Assembly: GCA_902553315.1 (NCBI GenBank) | Contig: CACDKN010000003.1 | Coordinates: forward strand, 1 to 64,000 | Origin: AG-339-G14 sp902553315 | Lineage (GTDB): Bacteria > Pseudomonadota > Gammaproteobacteria > Magnimaribacterales > AG-339-G14 | Direction of reading: 5' to 3' | Length of the DNA: 64,000 nt | In this document: piece by piece, positions 43,906-53,911 of the stretch | Position numbering within the stretch: position 1 is the stretch's first letter | How the letters are laid out: each line of letters starts with the position of its first letter | The notes under the pieces: generated by a model | What the model saw: only the letters and a program-made list of their open reading frames with translations | Told to the model about the DNA's origin: nothing | Database searches by the model: none | Made by a program: the position numbers and the translations under genes

Positions 43906-45100
43906 TTAAAATTAGTCTTTTAAATTCTTCGCCTCGCTCTTCAAAATTATTAAACATATCAAAACTGGCGCAAGCCGGAGAAAATAAAATAGTAAATTTT
44001 GGTTTTGATAAATTTAAAGCTTTTAAGATAGCCTCTTTCAAATTATTTACATAATGTTTGTTACAAGTTTTTACTTTGCTTCCAATTTGTTTTTTATCTT
44101 CCCCGTAAATTATCACTGCCTCACATTTGTTATCTATCTCACTTGTTAATTCTGAAAAATCAGCCCCTTTTCCTTGGCCGCCACAAATGATTATAATTTT
44201 TTCATTTTTAAGTGACTTAATTGCAGAAATAGTAGCTCCACAATTAGTTGCCTTCGAATCATTTATAAATTTTCTGCCAAGTTTATCCTCGTGAAAAACT
44301 TCCATTCTATGATTCGGTTTAAAACTAAATTTTTTTAACTCTTCTTGAGAGCAATTAAGATCTATCTTTTCAAGAACTTTTGATACTGCATTTAAATTTG
44401 CTTCATCTATTTTTTCTGAACCTTCAAAGTAACTTGTCAAACCTCTTTTAATGTTCTTATCATTTTTATTTCCAATTGAGACTTTGCATTTTCTAAATAA
44501 TGAATTTTTGATGTTTACATAATTTTCAAAGTTTTTATGCCTATCTAAATGATCATGCGAAATATTTAACAAAATGCCTATATCAGCATTAAGATTATTA
44601 GAAATTTGAAGATGAAAACTAGAAACCTCGATTATAAAATAATCTTTTTCTAATTCAATATAATCAAGAACTGGCCTTCCAAGATTGCCAATTGCATAAG
44701 AATCAAGTCCGCTTAAAGAAATAATTCTTTCCAACAACAAACTGACAGTTGTTTTTCCATTAGTACCACTAACTAAGATTTTTTTTGAATTATTTTCTTC
44801 AACAAAAATTTCTATATCACTTTTAATTGAAATATTATTTTTTTTCAGTTGTTGAATAATTTCATGATCATAGTCAAAACCAGGAGAACAAATAACGTAC
44901 TCAATGAGCTCAAAATTTAAATCTTTCAATGAAATTAAATTAGTTTTAATTGATTCATCGTTGACAAAATCTAAAGGTAATTTATGAATATTCCTAGTAT
45001 CAAAAATTTTAAAATTTTTTTTTCCTTTTAAATAATTAATTGCCGATAGTCCTGTTATTCCAGCACCAAGAATGAGGACAAAATTTTCTTTCGAAAGCAT
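43889..45100 (-). CDS. murD: UDP-MurNAc-L-Ala--D-glutamate ligase
   Basis: 403 residues, on the short side (E. coli 438). VLILGAGITGLSAINYL, P-loop SGTNGKTTVS (111-120), INDSKATNCGATISAI and LFSPACASFDMFNNFEERG. Adds D-Glu to the stem peptide. 2 bases after mraY. Confidence 0.97.
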   Translation of the reverse strand: MLSKENFVLILGAGITGLSAINYLKGKKNFKIFDTRNIHKLPLDFVNDESIKTNLISLKDLNFELIEYVICSPGFDYDHEIIQQLKKNNISIKSDIEIFVEENNSKKILVSGTNGKTTVSLLLERIISLSGLDSYAIGNLGRPVLDYIELEKDYFIIEVSSFHLQISNNLNADIGILLNISHDHLDRHKNFENYVNIKNSLFRKCKVSIGNKNDKNIKRGLTSYFEGSEKIDEANLNAVSKVLEKIDLNCSQEELKKFSFKPNHRMEVFHEDKLGRKFINDSKATNCGATISAIKSLKNEKIIIICGGQGKGADFSELTSEIDNKCEAVIIYGEDKKQIGSKVKTCNKHYVNNLKEAILKALNLSKPKFTILFSPACASFDMFNNFEERGEEFKRLILNEGNT

Positions 45101-45102
45101 CT

Positions 45103-46185
45103 TTAACGTAATCTAAATGTGGCGAGTGCTATCAATACTAGAATTAAGGTTATGATCCAAAAGCGTACTATTATTTTAGGCTCAGCCCATCCTGAAAGTT
45201 CAAAATGATGGTGAATTGGAGACATTTTAAAGACTCTTTTTCCAGTTAATTTAAATGATCCAACTTGAATGATCACCGACAAAGTCTCCATTACGAAAAC
45301 TCCACCCATTATTGCAAGAATTACTTCTTGCCTCAAAATTACTGCCATGCCTCCTAAAGCTGCTCCAAGAGATAATGATCCTACATCGCCCATGAAAATT
45401 TGTGCAGGGTAAGTATTAAACCAAAGAAATCCAATACCAGCTCCAATCAAAGCTCCACAGATAATTAATAATTCTTCCGTTCCTGGTAAATAAGCTATGT
45501 TCAAATATTCAGCAAAAATAATATTTCCCGACATATAGGCAATTATCCCAAGCCCACCAGCCACCATAACAGAGGGCATAATCGCAAGACCATCAAGACC
45601 ATCGGTAAGATTGACAGCATTACTTGTGCCAACAATTATAAAAATTGATAAAAAGACAAAGAAAATACCCAAATTTAATGCGAAATCTTTAAAAAAAGGA
45701 AGAAACAGCGTAATTTCCTCAGGAATTGAATAAGTACTGTAAATAAAAATTACTATTATTGATGCAAATAAAGTTTGCCAAAATAATTTTTTCTTTCCAG
45801 AAAGACCATCACTACTATTTCTGCTGAGCTTTAAGTAGTCATCCAAGAACCCTAAAGCTCCAAAAGATATTATTAAAAAAATTATTGACCATAAAAATTT
45901 ATTTCCAAGATCGCCCCAGCACACGCAAGAAAAAATTACAGACGCTAAAATTAAAATACCCCCCATAGTTGGAGTTCCTTTTTTTTCTAGATGTTTTTCT
46001 GGTCCAAATTCTCTAATAACTTGACCAAAATTTTTTCTTTCAATGTAAGAAATAAAATACTTTCCAAATAATAGACAAAAAATTAAGGCTGTCAAAGTTG
46101 AAAGAATAGCTCTGAAAGTGAAGTAATTAAAAACTCTAAAAGGCCCATAACTTTCGGCTAAATATTCAAGAAGTGGTAAGAACAT
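45103..46185 (-). CDS. mraY: Phospho-MurNAc-pentapeptide transferase MraY
   Basis: 360 residues, ten membrane helices. GTPTMGGILIL, LGFLDDYLKLSRNSSDGLSG, NLTDGLDGLAIMPS, FMGDVGSLSLGAALG and SPIHHHFELSGW are all present. It forms lipid I. One base from murF, 2 from murD. Confidence 0.99.
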   Translation of the reverse strand: MFLPLLEYLAESYGPFRVFNYFTFRAILSTLTALIFCLLFGKYFISYIERKNFGQVIREFGPEKHLEKKGTPTMGGILILASVIFSCVCWGDLGNKFLWSIIFLIISFGALGFLDDYLKLSRNSSDGLSGKKKLFWQTLFASIIVIFIYSTYSIPEEITLFLPFFKDFALNLGIFFVFLSIFIIVGTSNAVNLTDGLDGLAIMPSVMVAGGLGIIAYMSGNIIFAEYLNIAYLPGTEELLIICGALIGAGIGFLWFNTYPAQIFMGDVGSLSLGAALGGMAVILRQEVILAIMGGVFVMETLSVIIQVGSFKLTGKRVFKMSPIHHHFELSGWAEPKIIVRFWIITLILVLIALATFRLR

Positions 46186-46186
46186 A

Positions 46187-47437
46187 TCAAATAAGATCTA
46201 TAAGAGTTTCCATTTTAACTGATCTAGATGCTTTAAATAGAATTAAAGTTTGTTTATCAAAAAATCTAGATAGATTTATTACGATATCGCTTTTTGATAA
46301 ATATTTAATCTTTTCACTTTTTATTTTTGAATTGAAATCAACGCAAAAAATAAAATCAAAATATTTAGTAGCTTTCTGAATCACTAAGTCATGTAATTGA
46401 TCTGATTTTTCACCTAGCTCGCCCATTTCCCCCATAACGAGTATCTTGTGTTTATATTTTAATTTTGAGATAAATTCAAAAGCAGCTAAAAAAGAATCTG
46501 GGTTCGCATTGTAAGAATCATTTAAGAACGTGGTTTTTTTTGGTCCATTAATCTTTTCCATTCTGCCCGGAATCTTCAAATTGTCTTGAATTCTTTTTTT
46601 TATTTCACTTAACTCAAGGTTTGAATTCCTATCTAGATTTAAAATTTCTTTCACAATCAAATAGGCTAACTCATAATTTAAATCGAAAATATCTTTCATC
46701 TCATTACCCAATAGTTTCAGTTTTTTTCCAACGGCTTTTTTTGAGATAAGTTTCTTGTATTTATCATCTGTCCTAGCCAAACAAACACCTTTGTTTTTAA
46801 CGTTTATAAATAAATCTGATTTCTCCTTTGCAACTCCATCGAGATTCTTTAAGTTTTCCAGATGAGAACGGCCAATGTTCGTTATGACTCCATAATCAGG
46901 TTTCAAAAAATTTGAAAGTGAATAAATTTCACCAGGTCGATTTGTTCCAATTTCAAAGATTCCAATTTTATGTTTACGATTCAAACCTAAAAGAGAGAGA
47001 CTGAGTCCTAGTTCGTTGTTCCAATTTTTTGGAGATTTGAATACAGACTTTTTGTCGGTTAAAAAACCTAATAAAAGATATGAAATTTCTTTTGTGGTAG
47101 TTTTCCCATTACTTCCAGTGATTGCGACTATTTGTCCGCGGAACATGTTTCTGTTTTCTTGAGCAAGTATTTTTAAAAAATCTAAATTATTTTTTGTTTT
47201 AAGATAATTTAATTTCTTTGAAAGTGATTTCTCTGAAACAATTCCTACTGCCCCCTTCTCAAGAGCTTGACCAATAAAATCGTGACCATCAAAATTTTCT
47301 CCTTTTATAGCGACGAATAAATCTCCTTTTTTAATTGATCTTGAATCGATTGAAACATTTTTAAATAATAGATCTTTGCCAAATTGTCTTGAATTAGTAA
47401 TTTCTGCTATTTTTGATAGTCTTTTTTCAATTAACAC
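46187..47437 (-). CDS. murF: UDP-MurNAc-tripeptide--D-Ala-D-Ala ligase
   Basis: 416 residues. N-terminal SIDSRSIKKGDLFVAIKGENFDGHDFI, P-loop AITGSNGKTTTKE, FEIGTNRPGEI and LNDSYNANPDSFLAAFE. Adds D-Ala-D-Ala. Overlaps murE by 11 bases. Confidence 0.97.
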   Translation of the reverse strand: MLIEKRLSKIAEITNSRQFGKDLLFKNVSIDSRSIKKGDLFVAIKGENFDGHDFIGQALEKGAVGIVSEKSLSKKLNYLKTKNNLDFLKILAQENRNMFRGQIVAITGSNGKTTTKEISYLLLGFLTDKKSVFKSPKNWNNELGLSLSLLGLNRKHKIGIFEIGTNRPGEIYSLSNFLKPDYGVITNIGRSHLENLKNLDGVAKEKSDLFINVKNKGVCLARTDDKYKKLISKKAVGKKLKLLGNEMKDIFDLNYELAYLIVKEILNLDRNSNLELSEIKKRIQDNLKIPGRMEKINGPKKTTFLNDSYNANPDSFLAAFEFISKLKYKHKILVMGEMGELGEKSDQLHDLVIQKATKYFDFIFCVDFNSKIKSEKIKYLSKSDIVINLSRFFDKQTLILFKASRSVKMETLIDLI

Positions 47438-48839
47438 TAATTAAATCCTTCAAAATATTTTTATCGTTTAGTGGAAAGCGCTCTCCTTTTACCTCTTGAT
47501 AATTTTCGTGCCCCTTTCCTGCAATTAGAAGAACAGAATCTTTCTTTTGACGACTTAAGATTTTCAATCCTTCTTTAATGGCTTTTTTTCTATCAGGGAT
47601 AAAAATCGTCTTTTTTCGATTTGAAATTCCCGAAGTAATGTCTTTATAGATATCAATTGGATCCTCGAATCTAGGATTATCAGTTGTTATCAAAATTTCA
47701 TCAGAAAACTTTTCCACAATTTTTCCCATTTTAGATCTTTTCCCTTTATCTCGATTCCCTCCGCAGCCAAAAATAGATATTTTTGAACCAGTAAAATTTT
47801 TTTTAATATCTTTAAGAACAATTTCAATCGCGGAAGGTGTGTGCGCATAATCTATAATGCAGTATTTATTACTAAAAACCTGTATTTTTTCAAATCTTCC
47901 TTTTGGAGTTGATAATTTATTAATATTTTTTAGATTAATTTTTGGTTTAAGTAATATCGCCAAAGAAACGGCCATCCCAAGGTTAGTTATTAGAAAATCT
48001 TGTTTAGAAAAAAAATGTAAATCGTAAGATTGATTTTTGAAATGAAGAAAATTTTTTTTATCCAGATAAAAATCAGCATTTCTTAAAGTAGAAGAAAAAG
48101 ACAAGAAATTGCTCTTAGACTTATAAATTTTTTTTCCTAGCGGTGTATCAATGTTTATAAGCGCTGATTTAAAAGAGTTTTCTGAGAAAAAACTTTCTTT
48201 GATTCTCGAATATTCTTTCATACTCCCATGATAATCAAGATGATCTCTACTAATATTGGTGAAACATCCATAATCGAAACTTATTCCTTTAATTCTCTTT
48301 TGATCTATTGCATGAGAAGAGACTTCGATAATTGCGCAATCGTGATTAAGAGTGTTTGCCCAAGAAAAGAATTTATTTAGGGAAAGAATATCGGGCGTAG
48401 TTAGTTTAGAAAAAAAAACACCTTTCCTATTATTCTTGATATTTGATAATAGAGAAGAATTGAAATTATTTTTATTTAAAAGCTGATGTAAGAAGTAAGC
48501 TGTGGTTGATTTTCCATTAGTTCCTGTGATCCCAAAAATATTAAGTTTTTTTGAAGGCTCCTCATAAAAAAAATTAGCCAAATCACTAAGTTTATTTTTT
48601 AAATCTAGGAAGTAAAAAACAGGCACAGTAAGGTCTTCTTTTGGTTCAATACTCGTAATGATCGCTGACGCTCCTTTTTTAACAGCATCTTCAATATGCA
48701 GTCCACTTTTAATTGGATCATCGGCAAGACTGACAAAAATATCGTTACGTTTTATTTCTTTAGAATTTAATCTCAAAGAAAAATTTTTAAATCCTTTTTT
48801 ATGATTCTCAATGAAAGAAGTCAATTTTTTAAAATTCAT
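47427..48839 (-). CDS. murE: UDP-MurNAc-L-Ala-D-Glu--meso-DAP ligase
   Basis: 470 residues. P-loop FGITGTNGKSTTAYFL, EVSSHAIDQKRIKG, FGCGGNRDKGKRSKMG and the TTDNPRFEDP loop, whose DNPR motif marks meso-diaminopimelate specificity rather than lysine. Consistent with dapA in this window and a Gram-negative wall. Confidence 0.98.
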   Translation of the reverse strand: MNFKKLTSFIENHKKGFKNFSLRLNSKEIKRNDIFVSLADDPIKSGLHIEDAVKKGASAIITSIEPKEDLTVPVFYFLDLKNKLSDLANFFYEEPSKKLNIFGITGTNGKSTTAYFLHQLLNKNNFNSSLLSNIKNNRKGVFFSKLTTPDILSLNKFFSWANTLNHDCAIIEVSSHAIDQKRIKGISFDYGCFTNISRDHLDYHGSMKEYSRIKESFFSENSFKSALINIDTPLGKKIYKSKSNFLSFSSTLRNADFYLDKKNFLHFKNQSYDLHFFSKQDFLITNLGMAVSLAILLKPKINLKNINKLSTPKGRFEKIQVFSNKYCIIDYAHTPSAIEIVLKDIKKNFTGSKISIFGCGGNRDKGKRSKMGKIVEKFSDEILITTDNPRFEDPIDIYKDITSGISNRKKTIFIPDRKKAIKEGLKILSRQKKDSVLLIAGKGHENYQEVKGERFPLNDKNILKDLISVN

Positions 48840-50476
48840 AAAGCTTTTTCAGACTCTGTTATCTTATTTATGAACTTAGAGAAAGATGGTGCTGCTACTT
48901 CTCCTCCTCCACTTCCGTTTGTTTTGGCATTTCTTATTATCAAACCAATAATTAAGTCTTTATCGCGCATAGATGCTTTTCCTATAAATAAAGCATTTAG
49001 AGCTTCTTCTTCATAACCTTTGCTACCGACTTTTCTGACAGTTCCTGTCTTTCCAGAAACGTCTATGCCATTTACTTTAGCCCTTCTTCCAGTTCCCAAA
49101 TCAACTACGCTTGTCAGTATGTTTTCCATATTTGATGAAACTTCAGGAGAAAGAATTTGATCAAATTCATCACTTGGAGAGTTTGTGACTAACTTTAAAG
49201 GAACTGATTTTCCTTTAGAATATAAAATAGAATAAGAATTTACTAATTCCAAAAGAGTCGTTTGAAGTCCATACCCGTAGCACAAACTTACTTTCTCTCT
49301 ATCACTTAAAGTATTCACATTTGGTAAATAGCCTTCTCTCGTAGAAATAAAAATTTCATTAAAATATTTTCCAAATCCCATTTTGTAAAACCCATTAACA
49401 ATTAGTTCTGAATTTACTTTGTCACAAATTTTAACCATACCAACGTTACTTGAATTAGAAATTATTTGAGAAACATTTTGCACGCCATAATCTCTGAAAT
49501 CTTTAGTTACAAATCCTTGGTAATCAATATACCCTGGACTTGTATTAATTTGTTTATTTAACAAAGTATTGTCATTATCTAGAATCACAGCCATTATAAT
49601 CGGCTTCACAGTTGACCCTGGCTCAAATAAATTTGTAGCTGCTTTATTTTCTAAAGTTCCTAAAGAAATATTTTTTCGATTATTTGGATCAAAACTAGGG
49701 TAATTTGCCATTGCTAGAATTTCTCGAGTTTTTGGATCAATAACAACTAACGATCCAGAATTTGCTTCATGAAGTTTTACCGTATCTTCCAAAATTAAAT
49801 AGGCATTTGTTTGAAGATCTGAATCAATAGTTAAAGAAATATTTTTACCATGTAAAGGTTCTTTTATATCGGAAGCTATAGTCTTATTTTTTCTTGAGGT
49901 TGTATATTCTTTTACGCCTTTTGTGCCAGAAAGCATAGAGTCAAGACTTAATTCAATCCCTTGGATACCCGAATTGGTATACGTATTTACTACTCCAACA
50001 ATCTGTGAAAATGCCATTCCTTTTGGATAATTTCTTTTGTATTTCTTATATCCAACTATCCCTTGAATATTTTCTTTAATAATAGATTCGTATTTATCAA
50101 CACTTGCACTATGTTTTAAGATTAAATATTTTCTATTTTGATTGGCCAGTCTATTTCTCAATTTCTTTTCATCAATCTCTAAAACAAAAGAAATTTTATT
50201 GATTTCATCGGGATTGAAAGAAAAATTTTTTATTTCCAATCCTATTTCATAAGAGGGAATGTCTTCAGCCAGTATAATTCCATCTCTATCCAAAATTTTT
50301 CCTCTCCTTGCGAGAAGATCTTTAGATCTTTCTGAAATAGAAACAGATTTTTCTATCGCTGTATCAAATTGATTTTTTTCAAGAAAGTAAAATCTTATTG
50401 GTAGAGATAATAAAAGTATGAAAACTAAAATCCATATACTTAGTTCTCTATATTTATTACTAAATTCAAAATACAA
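48836..50476 (-). CDS. ftsI: Septal transpeptidase FtsI (PBP3)
   Basis: 546 residues. One N-terminal membrane helix (about 13-32), dimerisation domain (RRGKILDRDGIILAE), and transpeptidase domain with SxxK (FEPGSTVKPI), SxN (SNSSNVGMV) and KTG (SGKTGTVRKVG). No PASTA repeats. Crosslinks septal wall. It directly follows ftsZ here, an unusual order. Confidence 0.97.
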   Translation of the reverse strand: MYFEFSNKYRELSIWILVFILLLSLPIRFYFLEKNQFDTAIEKSVSISERSKDLLARRGKILDRDGIILAEDIPSYEIGLEIKNFSFNPDEINKISFVLEIDEKKLRNRLANQNRKYLILKHSASVDKYESIIKENIQGIVGYKKYKRNYPKGMAFSQIVGVVNTYTNSGIQGIELSLDSMLSGTKGVKEYTTSRKNKTIASDIKEPLHGKNISLTIDSDLQTNAYLILEDTVKLHEANSGSLVVIDPKTREILAMANYPSFDPNNRKNISLGTLENKAATNLFEPGSTVKPIIMAVILDNDNTLLNKQINTSPGYIDYQGFVTKDFRDYGVQNVSQIISNSSNVGMVKICDKVNSELIVNGFYKMGFGKYFNEIFISTREGYLPNVNTLSDREKVSLCYGYGLQTTLLELVNSYSILYSKGKSVPLKLVTNSPSDEFDQILSPEVSSNMENILTSVVDLGTGRRAKVNGIDVSGKTGTVRKVGSKGYEEEALNALFIGKASMRDKDLIIGLIIRNAKTNGSGGGEVAAPSFSKFINKITESEKAL

Positions 50477-50477
50477 A

Positions 50478-51602
50478 TCAATCTATCTGTCTTTTTACAA
50501 AAGATGGAACATCTAAGTAATCTGGACTACTCTTTTTTTCAACGGTTTCAAAGTCTGTTATAGGTTTAACTGTTGGTTGTGGTTGGGCAGAAGGAACTTT
50601 AAATCCAAATGGATCGTCTGAAAGAGGCGATTTCTTCTGTTTAGAATCTCCTAAACCAGTTGCAACAATTGTTACCTTAAGATCTCCTGCTTCCATAGAT
50701 TTATCAATTGCAACTCCAGGAATTATTAAAGCTCCTTCAGAAGAAAATTGATTGACTTGCTCTAAAACCCGATCGATTTCTTTCATACCAATCTTATCTT
50801 TTGCCGAAATATTTACTAATACGCCTTTAGCATTTTCTAAATTTATATCTTCTAATAAAGGACTGCCAACCGCAGAGGATGCAGCCTCAATAGCCCTGCT
50901 TGGCCCACTAGCTATTCCCGTACCCATCATAGCTGTTCCTTTTTCAGACATTACTGCTTTAACATCTTGAAAATCTACGTTGATTGTTCCTACATTTGTG
51001 ATGATGTCAGAAATGCCTCTTACTGCTCCAAGCAATACATCGTTTCCATGAGCAAAAGCATCTTGAAAATCGATATCGTCCCCAAAGACTTCTGCTAATT
51101 TTTGGTTAGGAATAGTGATTAGAGAATCAACTTCATCTCTTAAAGCTTTTATTCCGTCATCTGCAACCTTATCTTTTCGTTCTAGATTTAAAGGTTTAGT
51201 GACAACTGCAACCGTCAAAGCGCCTACTGATCTAGCAACTCTTGCTACTATTGGAGAGGCTCCGGTTCCGGTTCCACCGCCCATGCCCGCTGCAATAAAG
51301 ACCATATCCGAGCCTTCTAACAAAGATTCAATTCTCTCATAATCATCTAAAGCAGTGTCTCGACCAATATCAGGATTTGCTCCTGCACCTTGTCCAGAAT
51401 TGGTTAACTCTCCCAGGCAATGTTTGATCTCAGCAACGCTAGCATCTAGAGCTTGGCTGTCAGTATTTATAGATATAGTCTCTACATTCTCTAATCCGCT
51501 GTTAACCATATGATCAACCGCATTACCACCACATCCTCCAACACCGACTACTTTTATTAAAGCGCCTGGGTTGCTTCCTTTTTCAACTACTTTCCAGTTC
51601 AT
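50478..51602 (-). CDS. ftsZ: Cell division GTPase FtsZ
   Basis: 374 residues. Tubulin signature GGGTGTGASPIVA, VGVGGCGGNAVDHM and NVDFQDVKAVM, a linker from about 318, and the C-terminal peptide DYLDVPSFVKRQID that binds FtsA and ZipA. A strong TAGGAGG ribosome-binding site precedes the ATG, the best in the cluster, fitting high expression. 14 bases after ftsA. Confidence 0.99.
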   Translation of the reverse strand: MNWKVVEKGSNPGALIKVVGVGGCGGNAVDHMVNSGLENVETISINTDSQALDASVAEIKHCLGELTNSGQGAGANPDIGRDTALDDYERIESLLEGSDMVFIAAGMGGGTGTGASPIVARVARSVGALTVAVVTKPLNLERKDKVADDGIKALRDEVDSLITIPNQKLAEVFGDDIDFQDAFAHGNDVLLGAVRGISDIITNVGTINVDFQDVKAVMSEKGTAMMGTGIASGPSRAIEAASSAVGSPLLEDINLENAKGVLVNISAKDKIGMKEIDRVLEQVNQFSSEGALIIPGVAIDKSMEAGDLKVTIVATGLGDSKQKKSPLSDDPFGFKVPSAQPQPTVKPITDFETVEKKSSPDYLDVPSFVKRQID

Positions 51603-51616
51603 AATTTCCTCCTAAA

Positions 51617-52846
51617 CTAAAAATTATTTTGAATCCATTTAAAAGCTCTATTCACTAAACCTTTTTCTCTCATAAAAGCAAAATCTATAATCTCTTCTTC
51701 TGTGATTTTTTGCCCATATAGAATTAATCCTATAGAAGTTGAATAAACTGGATTTTTTAAAATATCTGTCAACCCTACTAAACCTTTGGGCTTCCCGACT
51801 CTTACAGGAACTTGAAAGATTTCTTCTCCTAACTGAGAAATTCCCTCAATTTTGGATGCCCCTCCTGTGAGAACAATTCCTGCTGGCAATAATTGTGAAA
51901 GATCAGTAATTCCTAATCTTTGTTTTATCATTTGAAATATTTCTGCATACCTGTGCTCTATTACGTCTGCAAGAGCTTGACGAGAAAAAACTTTGTCAGA
52001 TCTACCGTTGATTGATGGAGTCGAAATTTTATCTCCCTCATTTGTTAGCGAGCTAGAAGCACAGCCGTATTTTTTCTTTAATTCTTCTGCTTGGGATGTC
52101 GGAGTTTGAATTGCTCTCGCAATGTCATTAGTAACATGATCACCTCCAACGGGAATATTTACAGTATGGCTAATTGAATCATCCATAAAAATTGCTACAT
52201 CAGAAGTCCCGCCGCCTAGATCAATCAGACAAACACCCAATCTTTTTTCATCATCTGATAAAACTGAATAACTAGAAGCTAATTGCTCTAAAACATAGTC
52301 TTGTACAGTTATGCCACAAGCTCTCATACAAGAAGATATGTTTTCTGCTGCGTTTTTATCGCAAGATACCAGATGGACTTTAGCTTCCAATCTAACTCCT
52401 GCCATTCCCAAAGGTTCTTTAATTCCATTTTGTTGGTCTATTGCATATTCTCTTGCAAGAATGTGTAAGAGTTTATAGCCATCTGGAATAGCTTGGGCTT
52501 TAGCCGCAGTTATAACTTTCTCAACATCACTAAATTTCACTTTTTTATCCTTTATTGGAACAACGCCTTCAGAGTTCAAGCCATTCGAACTTCCTCCAGA
52601 AATTCCTACATAAGCTTGATGAACCCTTATTCCAGACATCAGCTCTGCTTTATTTGTCGCTTCTTGTATCGCCTGAACTGTAGATTCAATGTCAACCACC
52701 ACACCATTTTTTAAACCTTTTGAAGGATGAGTTCCTAGGCCTAAAACATTTAAGCCATCAGCATTTGATTCGACTACTAAACAAACAACCTTTGATGTTC
52801 CTATATCAATTCCAACTTTTATATTTTGATTATTAATTGAAGCCAT
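51617..52846 (-). CDS. ftsA: Cell division actin homologue FtsA
   Basis: 409 residues. Actin-like ATPase motifs VGIDIGTSKVVCLVVE, CLIDLGGGTSDVAIF and LTGGASKIEGI; SHDS-type 1C domain (about 85-165); C-terminal amphipathic helix NRAFKWIQNNF for membrane binding. Links FtsZ to the membrane. It directly follows ftsL; ftsQ is absent. Confidence 0.98.
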   Translation of the reverse strand: MASINNQNIKVGIDIGTSKVVCLVVESNADGLNVLGLGTHPSKGLKNGVVVDIESTVQAIQEATNKAELMSGIRVHQAYVGISGGSSNGLNSEGVVPIKDKKVKFSDVEKVITAAKAQAIPDGYKLLHILAREYAIDQQNGIKEPLGMAGVRLEAKVHLVSCDKNAAENISSCMRACGITVQDYVLEQLASSYSVLSDDEKRLGVCLIDLGGGTSDVAIFMDDSISHTVNIPVGGDHVTNDIARAIQTPTSQAEELKKKYGCASSSLTNEGDKISTPSINGRSDKVFSRQALADVIEHRYAEIFQMIKQRLGITDLSQLLPAGIVLTGGASKIEGISQLGEEIFQVPVRVGKPKGLVGLTDILKNPVYSTSIGLILYGQKITEEEIIDFAFMREKGLVNRAFKWIQNNF

Positions 52847-52847
52847 T

Positions 52848-53054
52848 TTAATTAGCCGCCTCTTTTTCTCTTACCAATAAATTCTTAAATCTAATATTTT
52901 CTGATTCCAAAACCAAAAATCTTTCAAATTCATCATCAATCATTGAATTCAAAGATCTAACCTCATGAACGTTTAAAGATTTGGTAATAGTTGAAGTCAT
53001 AATGCCTATTATCAAAAAACAAAACATGAATATTATTGGAAATTGATCATTCAT
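52848..53054 (-). CDS. ftsL: Cell division protein FtsL, short form
   Basis: 68 residues (E. coli 121). Almost no cytoplasmic N-terminus, a membrane helix (about 5-24) and a coiled-coil stretch (about 30-62) with heptad-like leucines. FtsL pairs with FtsB. Called from position between rsmH and the rest of the dcw cluster, plus architecture. Overlaps rsmH by 4 bases. Confidence 0.85.
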   Translation of the reverse strand: MNDQFPIIFMFCFLIIGIMTSTITKSLNVHEVRSLNSMIDDEFERFLVLESENIRFKNLLVREKEAAN

Positions 53055-53911
53055 AACTTTTCACCGACTCTCAGAATTGCACTTCTAGCTCTTGGATTAT
53101 TCTTAATCTCATCAGAACTTGGTTTTATTATCTTTCCTTTTTGTTTTACTAAATTCTCAAAAGAAATATCGCCTAAATTTCCTTTCAAGAAATTTTTTAC
53201 AATTCTATCTTCGATTGAATGAAAAGAGATCACCACCAATCTTCCGCCTTTTTTTAATAATTTTATTGAACTTTGCAACACAGAAATCAACTCCTCTACT
53301 TCATTATTTATGAACATTCTAATTGCTCTAAAAATGTTAGTTGCAGGATGTTTTTTGGATCGGTTAGAAGAGAATTTTAGTGAAGTAAGATCAGAAGTAG
53401 ATGAAATTTCTTTTTTTCTCCTTTTTTCGACAATTTGTCTTGCTAGATTTCTAGATTTTCTCTCTTCACCAAAAAGGAACAAAACATCAGCAATTTCTTT
53501 TTCAGAGGAATTATTTAACCAATCACTGGCAGTCATTCCCGTTGATTGGTCCATCCTCATATCAAGATTTGCGTCATTTTTAAAGCTAAAACCACGTTCC
53601 ATGTCGTCAAGTTGAATCGAGGAAATTCCTAGATCCAACAAAATCCCATCAAAAGAATCGTTAATAAAGTAATCTTGCAAATCCGAAAAACTTGAATTTA
53701 TGAATTCAAATCTGGTGTCGTTTATGTTTTTAGAAAATTCAGATACTTTTGGGTCTTTATCTATTGCTTTTAACCTACCCCTCTCTGACAGTTTTTTTAA
53801 AATTGCCTTTGAATGACCGCCCATTCCAAAAGTACAATCTAAGTAGTCGCCATCTTTGTTATGGAGTAAATTTTCTATAACCTCTTCTGGCATAACCGAT
53901 ATATGATTCAA
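53051..53911 (-). CDS. rsmH: 16S rRNA m4C1402 methyltransferase RsmH (MraW)
   Basis: 286 residues. SAM site DCTFGMGGHSKAIL, LLDLGISSIQLDDMERGFSF, MRMDQSTGMTASDWLN and VVISFHSIEDRIVKNF. N4-methylates C1402, while RsmI (also in this window) 2'-O-methylates the same nucleotide. Overlaps mraZ and ftsL by 4 bases each. Confidence 0.98.
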   Translation of the reverse strand: MNHISVMPEEVIENLLHNKDGDYLDCTFGMGGHSKAILKKLSERGRLKAIDKDPKVSEFSKNINDTRFEFINSSFSDLQDYFINDSFDGILLDLGISSIQLDDMERGFSFKNDANLDMRMDQSTGMTASDWLNNSSEKEIADVLFLFGEERKSRNLARQIVEKRRKKEISSTSDLTSLKFSSNRSKKHPATNIFRAIRMFINNEVEELISVLQSSIKLLKKGGRLVVISFHSIEDRIVKNFLKGNLGDISFENLVKQKGKIIKPSSDEIKNNPRARSAILRVGEKL